Assembly (NCBI RefSeq): GCF_964204645.1 | Contig: NC_134027.1 | Coordinates: 27,516,485-27,580,484, forward strand | DNA: 64,000 bases | Direction: 5' to 3' | From: Tubulanus polymorphus | Taxonomy: Eukaryota; Nemertea; Palaeonemertea; Tubulaniformes; Tubulanidae | Shown here: piece after piece, positions 10,883-24,310 of the stretch | How positions within the stretch are numbered: position 1 is the stretch's first letter | How the letters are laid out: each line of letters starts with the position of its first letter | The notes under the pieces: generated by a model | The model's database searches: none | What the model was told of the DNA's origin: nothing | The model's input: only the letters and a program-made list of their open reading frames with translations | Program-made: the position numbers and the translations under genes

Positions 10883-11407
10883 TTCGGTTCTGAGTAACAA
10901 TTTCAAAAGCGGAATTTATGCTTTAGAATTCTACAACTAAAAGACGAACCTAAATACATAGAAAGTTCTCGAGGGAAATCAATTCTAATTTGAAGTATTT
11001 CACGAAGCTCCTGATTAAATTTGATCTCAGTGCTTTATTTACAGAAATAGTTCGCTGTTTTATTTGAGTTAGAAATGTAGATTTTAGAAAACGAAGCGCA
11101 ATCCAAACGTGAAATACAAACAACTGCAGAATAAGATTAACGTTTATTCTCCTGACTAGAATAAGTTTAAGGAGGACCAATACACGACGAGCATACTTCA
11201 AGATTGTCCAGTCGGTATCATACTATATTAATCGGCAATTTATATTACGAGACATGCATAAAAAAGTTAAGATATTGAACAGTTAATCGATTACGGAAAA
11301 ATATTACAAAGTGATAGGAATGTTATTAAATTAGCTCTGATATCAGGTTCTTATGTCTTAATTAATTCATCGTATCTAATTTCAATCACTCGGAAGAAGG
11401 ACCCTAT

Positions 11408-11563
11408 ACTGTCTGGTGCTGCCGCTATGCTCATCGTTAGCGGATTTTTCATACACTAACACGCACCAACTCTGGCAATCAATGTAAGGCAGTTGCCAAA
11501 GGCGATTTAGTTTAGTGTATGAAAATCCCGCTAACGATGAGTATAGCGGCAGCACCTGACGGT
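11408..11563. mobile_element. Hairpin MITE, copy d
   Basis: Hairpin copy with ACTGTC at the left end. It sits directly against the LINE fragment that begins at 11564. Confidence 0.8.
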
Positions 11564-12040
11564 ATGAGGATACATTAATTTTAGACAATATAAGAAGGAT
11601 ATTAAACTTGAAAACTATATAAATCGACTTGATGACGACTTAGTGACCAGTTTATTCCAGTTCAGGATTGGATCTTATCTCTTACCTGTAAATAAATTGT
11701 CAAACCTCCATCTACCGAGAACCGATAGATTATGCCCCACCTGTAACGTTTTACATTATGAATTACATTTCATTTTTGACTGTAAATTACTTACCGAATT
11801 CCGTGATAGCTACCTAAATTCAAATACCTTTCGGAATCTTGATGTTTTAATAAATCCAACTTTTAAAGTATTTAAATTTATCAAATTAGGTCTACAACGA
11901 TATTGGGTCTGTATATAACGTTTGTTATGTTTCAAAGTGCTTTTATCTACTGTTTTTGTAAATAATTGTAAATACTGTTTTTTCCTCATATACCATGGGA
12001 ATGGTTGGAGTGTAATAAAATATTCGTATTCGTTTTCGTA
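11564..12040 (+). mobile_element. Non-LTR retrotransposon 3' fragment with end of ORF2
   Basis: Open frame to 11918 ends with the C-terminal zinc-knuckle-like region found after many LINE reverse transcriptases: RIGSYLLPVNKL, then CPTC, ELHFIFDC, LTEFRDSY. A non-coding tail ends in AATAAAATATTCGTATTCG. The right flank GGATATGGCAT matches the target duplication of the copy at 6315, so both descend from one insertion. 5' truncated. Confidence 0.75.
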
Positions 12041-12220
12041 GGATATGGCATACAGTTTGGTTCGGCCTTCGCCCACGGCCCGCATGTGTTATTCACTCTC
12101 AGTAATAATATCTGTCAGAACAATTCAGAATTTCAATTTGTTAAAAGAATCTTGGCGTAAAATTCACAACCACAGTAAAACTGATATCGTTCATTATAAG
12201 AATCTATTTAAAACAATGTA

Positions 12221-12302
12221 TTTCAATATTTTGGCAACTAAAATTCCTTCATCATTAAACACGTATTAAATAATTTAGTTCCATCTGTTTCCGGGATAGA
12301 TC
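12221..12302 (-). pseudogene. NIT2 exon 4 copy 2
   Basis: Same exon-4 segment as at 6655, with a 7-bp deletion (the TGGACAC-type stretch after AAACAC is gone) that shifts the frame, and a lost donor. Shares this deletion with copy 3 at 28128. Confidence 0.85.
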
Positions 12303-12750
12303 CGGCTAAATTGTAACATGCAACACATTTTAAGCTACTAAAACATCTTTTATGCCATTAAGATGATGAGGTCACGTGGTTTACGTCGCTTTTTGGGCCG
12401 ATTTATTCTGGACGTCATGATTAATCAACTTCCGCCATACTGAGTACATGCATTACTGTGGTGCACTAATCGAAAAGATGGATTTCTTTGAATAAGATTA
12501 TTATAATCTTATCTATATCAACACTTTCATGTCGTGTACTTACTTAACAATTATGATTGACGTCATCATTTCGTCACTTATATTTGGTACAAAGCTTTAT
12601 CAAACAAAGAGGCAAACAAAAAATCACAACAGAATAAAAAGGCATGACGCAAGAATCAAACATCGTCATCAACAACGACACTTCAGGATCAGGATCTTGT
12701 GTGTTAATCGTATCTAATTACAATCACTCGGATGAAGGTAGAATCCTTAC

Positions 12751-12898
12751 ACCGTCTGGTGCTGCCACTATGCTCGTCGTTAGCGGATTTTTCATACACT
12801 AACATGAGTCAACTCAATGTAAGGCAGTTGCCAGAGGCGATTCATCTTAGTGTATGAAAATCCCGCTAACGATGAGTATAGCGGCAGCACCTGACGGT
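12751..12898. mobile_element. Hairpin MITE, copy e (internal deletion)
   Basis: Same termini, but shorter: part of the left inner arm (the CTGGCAATC region) is missing. Confidence 0.8.
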
Positions 12899-13118
12899 TT
12901 GGAAATGCGGCATGCAGTTAGGTTCGGCCGTCGCCTATGGCCCGCATCTGTTAATCACTCTCAGTGATATGTCGGCAAAATTTGGAATTTTAATTTGTTA
13001 AAAGAATCTTGATGTAAAATTCACAACCACAGTCAAACTGATCTTATTCATTATAAGAATCTTTTTAAAACAATGCATTTCTATTTTGCAAATTATAACA
13101 ATAACATGCACCACATGG

Positions 13119-13149
13119 TCATAACGAAAAACCAAGTCACCCAGATTAC
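13119..13149 (-). pseudogene. 31-bp GPCR fragment
   Basis: Matches the GPCR A region coding for LGDLVFRYD (compare 8460-8491). It is joined on the left to NIT2 intron-derived sequence and on the right to unrelated DNA. A breakpoint relic. Confidence 0.6.
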
Positions 13150-13159
13150 TTCACAACTT

Positions 13160-14600
13160 GTTGACGCTCATTTATTGTGGGTTCCTAAAGGCATTTAAAT
13201 CTAAAACGTAAATTACACGCGCCCACCATTTTCGAGAAAGTATTTGGTATGGCGCATGCCAGGGGTAAGAATGATAACTTCGCATGCCAGGGCAAGAATA
13301 AATGAATGGCTCCTCGCGCGAGATGAGCAACTTTGCGCCGAAAACCATGGGTCGCAGTTTCACACGAATGATCAATATTTTGACCGAATTTAAGTGAAGA
13401 AATTAATGTGTTCGGTTGACAACTGTAATCAAATCTCATAAAAGGACAAGTAGATTAATTTAATTTCTTCATTCACTCAGTTTTTCTTAGTGGTTTATGA
13501 TGAGAAGAGGGTTCAATCAGATTTAGAAGCTGCAGTTTCGCACACTAAATAGCGAGCACGGTATTCAATTCCGTTCGAGTCCAGTTTCACGAAGAAATGA
13601 TGAATCAATCTTAGCTAAACTATACTTTCAAATAAAACATATTATTTGCACGCAATTTGTAAAACTGGACCCTCAGCTCAGTTTCTTCTATGAGACTGAA
13701 CCAGAGGGATTCACTGAGTGTGTGTGAAACTGCTGACGTCTGTAATCACAACTAAAACAACACAGAAAATTCATCTTTATTTCAAAACAGTAACATCAGT
13801 TCGCACGAAATATAATAAAGAAATACAATATATAATAAAGAAATACAATAATATAAGAAAACCTGTCGATATTTCAACTATTTTGTTTCATTGATTGTGA
13901 AACTTTACAGTCAAACAAAATATGTCCATTTAACAAAATATGTCCATTTACAATATCACACAAGTTTATACAAGTTACAAATTCCAAGTTTTTGGTTTCA
14001 TTGATTGAGTGACTTAAAAGTTGTATGTGTATCATTTAAATTTATACAAAACCAGACCAATGAAACCGGGTCCTGATCGAGGTACAAACAATTACAAACT
14101 AATGCAGTTACATGGAGTGCGTAAACTATCTCATGCCCTTGATCCATCTCAGAAAGCCCATCATTAGGGTTTTCTCTTATTCCCTAAATTGTGATTCGCT
14201 TGGCGAGGCAGAAAACCCGTTATCACTGCTAAATATTTAATCTAAAATTGAATCAATTCAGTAAAAATTAAAACGCACTTTACACAAATTTAAAAGGATT
14301 AGGAAGACACAACATTTATGAGTCTCTCTAGAGACCATCGTCAAGTCTGAAGAAATAACTAAAACAGGGAAAAATAGTGAGGGAAAAACAAGTTAATTGA
14401 GAAAAGTAAAGCTAGAGGTTAAGTGCTTGGGTTGAGAGGTTTTTTGTGCATAGGTTGTTCTAGTTATTTCTACATTTACTTTTATTATTTTGATTCCAAT
14501 TCTTGATAAATAAATAACGCGTTTATTCTTTTAAATTTGCATATAGCGGGTTTTAAATTATATATTCTATGCCAGAGTCAGGCTATTATTCTTTTAGCAA
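13160..14600. other. Gene-poor stretch
   Basis: AT-rich sequence with short open frames lacking codon character or homology I recognise. A CTCTAGAGACCATCGTCA motif near 14328 resembles the CTAGAGATCATCGTC repeat seen at 53165 and suggests dispersed repeat debris. No gene supported. Confidence 0.5.
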
Positions 14601-14603
14601 AAA

Positions 14604-16729
14604 TTACGTCACAGCTTTGAGAGACAAATCAGGGGATGACTCCATCGTTTTCCTGCCAGTGTCGGCCAGCACAATATAATACTGGTAATATATTTGACTT
14701 AAAATTTTAAAATTGCAGATCTCTGAAGTAAGTGGCAGCATATCAATCTGCAGGTAGATGGCTGGTCGCTGTCCTTGTCTGATGGAATCCATCTCGTCCT
14801 AGAATAGAAAGAAAACTTGCCTCTGCAGATATTACATGTGTTCAATGTTTGATAAATCGATATAAAACTCACCACTTCTGACTTGTGTTTGTAGAGCGCA
14901 ATGTTAACTGCAAGTTCAGCTTCATTTTGGGCCCTAGAATACAACAGTTGTATAATTTTGATAATTTGAACATTGACCAGAATAGAAGTGATTGGAAACT
15001 CACCTCCACTGATTAATGTAGCTTCTTAGGATTATAAATGTACAGTTTTATAGAGAGTAGAATCTGTAGAGATATTTACCGTTACTTGTTTTGTTTTGAG
15101 GATCTAAAGCGATGTCCATCTTTAACAAATGTGAAGTGAATTCCCAATGGTTACTGTTCACAGATTCTTTCAAGGGTTTCCCTCATTTCAGCTAATAAAC
15201 AAATGCATTGATGTTAGAAATTGTCAGTTAAGTTGTTATGAAATAAGAGCAGTTCCAAACCAAATCAAAAACCCACCATTTTCGTCAATGTTTTTAAGCC
15301 AGCAGTATTTGAGGTTAATATGTATGGAAAACATAAAGATCTTGATAATTCCAACTTTGATCAGGGCATAAATGAGTTTTAACAATTGAAAACTCACTTC
15401 AAATTAAGCAGTGATCTTTGATTGATTGAATGCTGGAAACATAAACAGATAATCAATTGTAATAAGATAATTAATGAATAATTTATATAGAACAGTTCTC
15501 TAAAAATAATGAATTTCCAGGTTTTACCTGCTATTGCTGCTGCTGCAGCCGCCGCCGCTAAGTTAAATAGCTGCAGCTGCTGTGAGTGTCTCATCGTGTA
15601 AATGAAAGTAAAACTTTGTAGCTTTTAGTTCAAAAGTAATTCAAAATATTAACAGAGACTGTGAAGAATTCTGTAGAGAAATTCATTACCAGTTTTGTAC
15701 TTACCTTTAAATGAGCCTGTTTAAAAAGTAAATTCTATTGCATTCATTTCGCTCTGAAAAGAAAAAGAAGCAATAATCAGTGACAATAGAGCAGAATGTA
15801 ACATCTCAAATTATCAATCAATCAGACAGAAACAGTACAGGATTTCTGTAGATTAAACTGCTGTACTTATTTCATACTGATTGAACAGTTACAGATACAT
15901 GTAACATAGTGTACAGATACAGAGTACAGATCACTGCATTACTTCATCCTGTGATTGAACAGTGATTTAATGTTCTCTCATCTTCATTAGATTCCCATCC
16001 GTCTAACTAAAAAATCAGAACATTTCAACTCATCTTACCTCCCAGGCCCCATCCCTCCCACCCTCCCATACCCCTTCCCTCCCGCCCTCCCATACCCCTT
16101 CCCTCCCACCCTCCCGGACCCCTTCCCTCCCCAACCTCCCGGACCCCTTCCCTCCAGGATTTCACTTCCCAGAGTCATAATGTCATAAAGTTTAGAGCAC
16201 TGATGATTTCCTGAAAAAATAAATTTACAAATAACTGAACCATACAATTCTATAACTAGCGAGAACTAGGTTGAATTATTTAGAGAAAATTACTTAGTTT
16301 GTTTTGAAGAAATAACGGCAGCTTCAGTAACACTGAGAGCTTATTCACTCTTTTAAGGTGAATATTCTTAATTTCTCCAGCTCCAATTAGTGTTTGGTGC
16401 ATCACATTCTGGAAAGAGAAATTCATGTCAGAAAATGGTTAATGAAATGAATAGAAACTGCAACTAGTTTGTGTTCGATTGACAGAAAACCGACCAGGTT
16501 TTTGAGTAGTTTATCACAATGTGTTGAGTGTATGCAGATTTCTGAGAGGTTTGATGGTAGCTTTAGACTCGACCTCTAGTAAAGCGTCGATACCTGTCGA
16601 CATTGACCGATCAAAACAACATCATTTTCTGGACGTGATTTGAAGATAAATCTCCTGAAATAAGACAATATAGTTTATAACCGATAAAGCACCACAAATT
16701 ACAGCAATAAATGGATATAAAACTCACCG
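14604..16729 (-). pseudogene. Exon-array unit 1 (unrecognised gene)
   Basis: Exon-like segments on the minus strand with good splice signals: 15528-15594 (starts MRHSQQLQL, then eight Ala; donor GTAAAA); a segment around 15085-15165 (HWEFTSHLLKMDIALDPQ); 14873-14933 (AQNEAELAVNIALYKHKSEV); and 14604-14790 (DEMDSIRQGQRPAIYLQID, TGA/TAA end). The last two join in phase 0. Only this unit has the DEMDSIRQ exon, so it may be the 3' end of the gene. I do not recognise the protein. Phases between the earlier segments cannot all be reconciled, so it may be a real gene of unknown structure or a decayed one. Confidence 0.4.
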
Positions 16730-18467
16730 TTTCTGACTTGTTTGATTTGTGGAGCACAATGTTTACTGCAAGTTCAGCTTCATTTTGGACCCTAGAATAC
16801 AAATGTTGTATAATTTTGATAATTTGAACATTGACCAGAATAGAAGTGATTGGAAACTCACCTCCACTGATTAATGTAGCTTCTTAGGATTATAAATGTA
16901 CAGTTTTATAGAGACTAGAATCTGTAGAGATATTTCTGTTACTTGTTTTGTTTTGAGGATCTAAAGCGATGTCAATCTTTAACAAATGTGAAGTGAATTC
17001 CCAATGTTTACTGTTCACAGATTCTTTCACGGGTTTCGCTCATTTCAGCTCATAAACAAATGTATTGATGTTAGAAATTGTCAGTTAAGTTGTTATGAAA
17101 TAAGAGCAGTTCCAAACCAAATCAAAAACCCACCATTTTCGTCAATGTTTTTAAGCCAGCAGTATTTGAGGTTAATATGTATGGAAAACATAAAGATCTT
17201 GATAATTCCAACTTTGATCAGGGCATAAATGAGTTTTAACAATTGAAAACTCACTTCAAATTAAGCAGTGATCTTTGATTGATTGAATGCTGGAAACATA
17301 AACAGATAATCAATTGTAATAAGATAATTAATGAATAATTTATATAGAACAGTTCTCTAAAAATAATGAATTTCCAGGTTTTACCTGCTATTGCTGCTGC
17401 TGCAGCCGCCGCCGCTAAGTTAAATAGCTGCAGCTGCTGTGAGTGTCTCATCGTGTAAATGAAAGTAAAACTTTGTAGCTTTTAGTTCAAAAGTAATTCA
17501 AAATATTAACAGAGACTGTGAAGAATTCTGTAGAGAAATTCATTACCAGTTTTGTACTTACCTTTAAATGAGCCTGTTTAAATAGTAAATTCTATTGCAT
17601 TCATTTCGCTCTGAAAAGAAAAAGAAACAATAATCAGTGACAATAGAGCAGAATGTAACATCTCAAATTATCAATCAATCAGACAGAAACAGTACAGGAT
17701 TTCTGTAGATTAAACTGCTGTACTTATTTCATACTGATTGAACAGTTACAGATACATGTAACATTGTGTACAGATACAGAGTACAGATCACTGCATTTCT
17801 TACCTCCCAGGCCCCATCCCTCCCACCATCCCATACCCCTTCCCTCCCGCCCTCCCATACCCCTTCCCTCCCCACCCTCCCGGACCCCTTCCCTCCAGGA
17901 TTTCACTTCCCAGAGTCATAATGTCATAAAGTTTAGAGCACTGATGATTTCCTGAAAAAATAAATTTACAAATAACTGAACCATACAATTTTATAACAGC
18001 GAGAACTAGGTTGAATTATTTAGAGAAAATTACTTAGTTTGTTTTGAAGAAATAACGGCAGCTTCAGTAACACTGAGAGCTTATTCACTCTTTTGAGGTG
18101 AATATTCTTAATTTCTCCAGCTCCAATTAGTGTTTGGTGCATCACATTCTGGAAAAAGAAAATCATGCCAGAAAATGATTAATGAAATGAATAGAAACTG
18201 CAACTTGTTTGTGTTCGATTGACAGAAAACCGACCAGGTTTTCGAGTAGTTTATCACAATGTGTTGAGTGTATGCAGATTTCTGAGAGGTTTGATGGTAG
18301 GTTAAGACTGCATCCTCTAGTAAAGCGTCAATACCTGTCGACATTGACCGATCAAAACAACATCATTTTCTGGACTTGATTTGAAGATAAATCTCCTGAA
18401 ATAAGACAATATAGTTTATAACCGATAAAGCACCACAAATTACAGCAATAAATGGATATAAAACTCA
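16730..18467 (-). pseudogene. Exon-array unit 2
   Basis: Tandem copy of unit 1: start-like exon 17385-17451 (eight Ala), AELAVNI exon from 16728 with a frame-keeping 3-nt difference (HKSNKSET for YKHKSEV). The downstream exon 16615-16665 begins EIYLQI, matching AIYLQI of unit 1, but runs into TGA. Further exon-like pieces lie at 16340-16410 (MHQTLIGAGEIKNIHLKR) and 16040-16212, where the C-rich minisatellite is read as GGKGYGR repeats before a GTAAG donor. Likely decaying. Confidence 0.4.
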
Positions 18468-20349
18468 CCACTTCTGACTTGTGTTTGAAGAGCGCGATGT
18501 TTACTGCAAGTTCAGCTTCATTTTGGGCCCTAGAATACAAATGTTGTATAATTTTGATAATTTGAACATTGACCAGAATAGAAGTGATTGGAAACTCACC
18601 TCCACTGATTAATGTAGCTTCTTAGGATTATAAATGTACAGTTTTATAGAGACTAGAATCTGTAGAGATATTTACCGTTACTTATTTTGTTTTGAGGATC
18701 TAAAGCGATGTCCATCTTTAACAAATGTGAAGTGAATTCCCAATGTTTACTGTTCACAGATTCTTTCACGGGTTTCGCTCATTTCAGCTCATAAACAAAT
18801 GTATTGATGTTAGAAATTGTCAGTTAAGTTGTTATGAAATAAAAACAGTTCCAAACCAAATCAAAAACTCACCATTTTTGTCAATGTTTTTAAGCCAGCG
18901 GTATTTGAGGTTAATATGTATGGAAAACATAAAGATCTTGATAATTCCAACTTTGATCAGGACATAAATGAGTTTTAACAATTGAAAACTCACTTCAAAT
19001 TAAGCAGTGATCTTTGAGTGATTGAATGCTGGAAACATAAACAGATAATCAATTGTAATAAGATAATTAATGAATAATTTATATAGAAAAGTTCTCTAAA
19101 AATAATGAATTTCCAGGTTTTACCTGCTAATGCTGCTGCAGCCGCTCTCGCTGCTGCTGCTGCTGCTGCAGCCGCTGCCGCCGCCGCCGCCGCTGAGTTA
19201 AGTAGCTGCAGCTGCTGTGAGAGTCTCATCGTGTAAATGAAAGCAAAACTTTATAGCTTTTAGTTCATAAGTAATTCAAAATATAAACAGAGACTGTGAA
19301 GAATTCTGTAGAGAAATTCATTACCAGTTTTGTACTTACCTTTAAATGAGCCTGTTTAAATAGTAAATTATATTGCATTCATTTCATTCTGAAAAGAAAA
19401 AGAAACAATAATCAGTGACAATAGAGCAGAATGTAACATCTCAAAGTTATCAATCAATCAGACAGAAACCGTACAGGATTTCTGTAGATTAAACTGCTGT
19501 ACTTATTTCATACTGATTGTACAGTTACAGATACATGTAACATTGTGTACAGATACAGAGAACAGATCACTGCATTACTTCATCCGGTGATTGAACAGTG
19601 ATTTAATGTTCTCTCATCTTCATTAGACTCCCATCCGTCTTACTAAAACATCAGAACATTTTAACTCATCTAACCTCCCGACCCGACCCTCCCAGACCCC
19701 ATCCCTCCCACCCTCCCATACCCCTTCCCTCCCGCCCTCCCGTACCCCTTCCCTCCCGGACCCCTTCCCTCCAGGATTTCACTTCCCAGAGTCATAATGT
19801 CATAAAGTTTAGAGCACTGATGATTTCCTGAAAAAATAAATTTACAAATAATTGAACCATACAATTTTATAACAGCGAGAACTAGGTTGAATTATTTAGA
19901 GAAAATTACTTAGTCTGTTTTGAAGAAATGAAATAACAGCAGCTTCAGTAACACTGAGGGCTTATTCACTCTTTTGAGGTGAATATTCTTAATTTCTCCA
20001 GCTCCAATTAGTGTTTGGTGCATCACATTCTGGAAAGAGAAAATCATGCCAGAAAATGGTTAATGAAATGAATAGAAACTGCAACTAGTTTGTGTTCGAT
20101 TGACAGAAAACCGACCAGGTTTTTGAGTAGTTTATCACAATGTGTTGAGTGTATGCAGATTTCTGAGAGGTTTGATGGTAGCTTTAGACTCGACCTCTAG
20201 TAAAGCGTCGATACCTGTCGACATTGACCGATCAAAACAACATCATTTTCTGGACGTGATTTGAAGATAAATCTCCTGAAATAAGACAATATAGTTTATA
20301 ACCGATAAAGCACCACAAATTACAGCAATAAATGGATATAAAACTCACC
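18468..20349 (-). pseudogene. Exon-array unit 3
   Basis: Third copy. Start-like exon 19124-19229 has a longer, interrupted alanine run with one Arg. The AELAVNI exon starts at 18469. The C-rich tract near 17815-17900 lies between units 2 and 3. A splice donor after the HWEFTSHLL segment is intact (GTAAAT). Confidence 0.4.
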
Positions 20350-21011
20350 GTTTCTGACTTGTTTGATTTGTGGAGCACAATGTTTACTGCAAGTTCAGCT
20401 TCATTTTGGACCCTAGAATACAAATGTTGTATAATTTTGATAATTTGAACATTGACCAGAATAGAAGTGATTGGAAACTCACCTCCACTGATTAATGTAG
20501 CTTCTTAGGATTATAAATGTACAGTTTTATAGAGACTAGAATCTGTAGAGATATTTCTGTTACTTGTTTTGTTTTGAGGATCTAAAGCGATGTCAATCTT
20601 TAACAAATGTGAAGTGAATTCCCAATGTTTACTGTTCACAGATTCTTTCACGGGTTTCGCTCATTTCAGCTCATAAACAAATGTATTGATGTTAGAAATT
20701 GTCAGTTAAGTTGTTATGAAATAAGAGCAGTTCCAAACCAAATCAAAAACCCACCATTTTCGTAAATGTTTTTAAGCCAGCGGTATTTGAGGTTAATATG
20801 TATGGAAAACATAAAGATCTTGATAATTCCAACTTTGATCAGGACATAAATGAGTTTTAACAATTGAAAACTCACTTCAAATTAAGCAGTGATCTTTGAG
20901 TGATTGAATGCTGGAAACATAAACAGATAATCAATCATAATAAGATAATTAATGAATAATCTATATAGAACAGTTCTCTAAAAATAATGAATTTCCAGTT
21001 TTTACCTGCTA

Positions 21012-21143
<132 letters not shown>

Positions 21144-21639
21144 CCGACGCCACTGAGTTAAGAAGCTGCAGCTGCTGTGAGTGTCTCATCGTGTAAATGA
21201 AAGTAAAACTTTATAGTTTTTAGATCAAAAGTAATTCAAAATATCAACAGAGACTGTGAAGAATTCTGTGGAGAAATTCATTACCAGTTTTGTACTTACC
21301 TTAAATGAGCCTGTTTAAATAGTAAATTCTATTGCATTCATTTCATTCTGAAAAGAAAAAGAAACAATAATCAGTGACAATAGAGCAGAATGTAACATCT
21401 CAAAGTTATCAATCAATCAGACAGAAACCGTACAGGATTTCTGTAGATTAAACTGCTGTACTTATTTCATACTGATTGAACAGTTACAGATACATGTAAC
21501 ATTGTGTACAGATACAGAGTACAGATCACTGCATTACTTCATCCTGTGATTGAACAGTGATTTAATGTTCTCTCAACTTCATTAGATTCCCATCCATCTA
21601 ACTAAAACATCAGAACATTTCAACTCATCTAACCTCCCG

Positions 21640-22135
21640 ACCCGACCCTCCCAGACCCCTTCCCTCCCGCCCTCCCATACCCCTTCCCTCCCGCCCTCCC
21701 GGACCCCTTCCCTCCCGCCCTCCCGGACCCCTTCCCTCCCGCCCTCCCGGACCCCTTCCCTCCCGCCCTCCCATACCCCTTCCCTCTCGCCCTCCCATAC
21801 CCCTTCCCTCCCTTCCGGACCCCTTCCCTCCCGCCCTCCCAGACCCCTTCCCTCCCGCCCTCCCTCACCCCTTCCCTCCCGCCCTCCCTCACCCCTTCCC
21901 TCCCACCCTCCCGGACCACATCCCTCCCACCCTCCCGGACCACATCCCACCCTCCCGGACCACATCCCTCCCACCCTCCCGGACCCCTTCCCTCCCACCC
22001 TCCCGGACCACTTCCCTCCAACCCTCCCGGACCCCTTCCCTCCCATCCTCCCAGACCCCTTCCCTCCTGCCCTCCCGGACCCCTTCCCTCCCGCCCTCCC
22101 GGACCCTTCTCCCACCCTCCCTCAATGCTCTCCCA
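21640..22135. repeat. C-rich minisatellite (CCCTCCCGGACCCCTTCC type)
   Basis: About 25 units of roughly 19 bp, CCCTTCCCTCCCGCCCTCC with GGA/ATA/CTCA variants. Minus-strand frames give GREGVWEG or GGKGSGRV repeats in all three registers. These open frames come from composition. Confidence 0.9.
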
Positions 22136-23599
22136 CCTGGGCCACCCTCCTAGCCCTCCCTCAATGCCCTCCCACCTAGCCCTCCCTCAATGCCCTCCCA
22201 TCATGCCTCTCTCGTCTCCTCCTCAGACACCACTCATCTGTACAATAACTGCAAAATGATTTGCCATTTTTCACGATCATATCAATTTCATTTATAAATC
22301 AAAATCCTTAATCAATTGCATCATTGATGGGACTCACAGATACTTTCTCTACACATTTTGGAAGCATTCAGATGACCTCAAATGATCATATGCCTGGTTC
22401 GGTCTTGAAAATGACATGGCTTTATTTTTACGGATGATTTCTTTATCAATTTCATCAAATTATTCCTATTATTTCTACTCCCTCTAATAAGTATTCACAA
22501 TATATCTCAGTTTCACGACAAGTTGCAGCAGTCGTCTGTAAACAGATTTCATTTCATCAAATGATGCGAGTTTGAGTTGTAGAGGTTTCATCTACAAAAC
22601 ATCAAACCAAACCCGAGGAACTTAATGTTGTAAGGGAAGGGGACGTATATGGAGGGTTCACCCGAACCGAGGAAATAAACCCGAACCAAATCTCCACACT
22701 CACAAAATATTGTGAGAAAGGCAAACACAAACCAAGGACAAGAATGATGGCTGAGATCAAAACAATTAATGCTATTTATGTTGCTTCACCAATTCAACAT
22801 GACGTCACTAAATGAAACCATTGTGGACTATTTCAATACTCTCTACTAGAGGTTTCATATAAGCAAGTAGTTTATGGAATCCTATTCATAAAAGTTATTA
22901 ATCAATGTTTTTAAACTGCTGATGCAAAATATATACGTCATTAAATAATCTGTTTGATTGTCTTTTCAAGTTAACACTTAAACCCAGTGGAACGAACTCC
23001 AGCCATTTTTCCTTCATTTGCCATTTTTCGTTTTAACTCTTTGCTCCGACTTTTAGCACTTTAGAGTTGAGGTAGGAATAGACCCCTGCCCACTCGTTAA
23101 GCTTGCAGGACACTAAACCTTTGAATTGCCCTCGGACCCCACTCTTTATATTTCATCTTTTTTTGAGTCGAGGTAGGAATAGACCCCTGCCCACTCTTTA
23201 TATTTCATCTTTTTTTGAGTCGAGGTAGGAATAGACCCCTGCCCGCCCTCTAAGCGTGCAGGACACTAAACCTTCGAATTGCTCTCGGACCCCACTCTTT
23301 ATATCAGCATTTCATGCTGTTTTATCTTATTCACACATTCGCTTTATATTTTTTCATATGGCTTTTCCTTATTTTGTCGTCTCACTAGAATTCTCAGCAG
23401 TTCCGACTGGGATCAAGTTTAGTCTTTTAGAGACAAACAGCAAAAGGTTGTGTAAGTTGCACCAGCAGCAGCAGCTGCAGCAGCACCAGCAGCAACACTG
23501 ATACAGATGAATCTTTCATTAACTATGTCATTAGTTCCATTCTCAAATACGGAGTCATGAAGGCAACAGAAATAACTTTTAAAAACGTAAAATCTTTCA

Positions 23600-23850
23600 T
23601 TCATGGCCCTGGTTTGGTGACCTAAGAGTCAAAGTTTGGTTCATAGTCCAGGTTTAGTGACCTAAGAGTCAAAGTTTGGTTCATAGTCCAGGTTTAGTGA
23701 CCAAAGAGTCAAAGTTTGGTTCATAGTCCAGGTTTAGTGACCAAAGAGTCAAAGTTTGGTTCATAGTCCAGGTTTAGTGACCAAAGAGTCAAAGTTTGGT
23801 TCATGGCTCAGGTTTAGTGACCAAAGAGTCAAAGTTTGGTCTATGATTCT
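23600..23850. repeat. 40-bp tandem repeat
   Basis: Six to seven copies of GGTTTAGTGACCAAAGAGTC plus AAAGTTTGGTTCATAGTCCA, decaying at both ends. Confidence 0.9.
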
Positions 23851-24254
23851 GATTTGGTGATCACGGAGGGTAAATATGACCCTCGTTAAAGGTAAGTCTG
23901 TTTTATGGCTCTGGTTTGATAAGCAAATAACATGAGAAATTGAACATTGCATATGTTGAATAGGGGAATTGGACTAAACACTCATCACTAGAATAAAGTG
24001 AAGAATTATGTTCACACTGAATGGGCTCAAAATCTTGGACTAATTGATAAAGTCTGAAATAATTCTGACTAATTTGAGTCAACTGGAAAATGATGCATTG
24101 ATCGAAGTCTAAAAGCTATAAATTGATCGAGCGCTGATAATATTTTAAATAACAGCGGAGGATGAAATAACTTTCATAAACTGATATGATCGTGAAAAAT
24201 GGCAAAATACACAAGATACCCCTCCCCCTGCTTTATCAAAGTTTCATTGTAGTA

Positions 24255-24310
24255 GGAAGGTCGCGGTAGCCTAATGGTGAAAACTACAACTACCTCTGGT
24301 TGAATATCAT
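24255..24310 (+). mobile_element. tRNA-derived SINE head (relic)
   Basis: GGTCGCGGTAGCCTAATGGTG fits an RNA polymerase III A box in a tRNA-like head. A degenerate B-box-like GGTTGAATATC follows at about 24298. Only the head is recognisable. Confidence 0.4.

Larger units (their letters stand above)
7105..11365. repeat. 2.13-kb tandem duplication carrying GPCR A and B
   Basis: Unit 1 (about 7105-9235) and unit 2 (about 9236-11365) are near identical. Hairpin MITEs lie at 7152 and 9283 (2131 apart), GPCR ends at 7682 and 9812 (2130 apart), and 5' flanks match. The MITE at 11408 starts a third, truncated unit. Few differences suggest a recent duplication. Confidence 0.85.

Noticed and set aside
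13172-13439. Two overlapping ~70-85 aa minus-strand frames
   Set aside because: No splice context, domain or paralogue; both frames open by chance in a short CG-richer patch.
21582-22125. 177-aa and 130-aa Gly/Arg/Glu-rich open frames
   Set aside because: All registers of a 19-bp C-rich minisatellite stay open because the composition lacks stops on that strand. No start or domain evidence.
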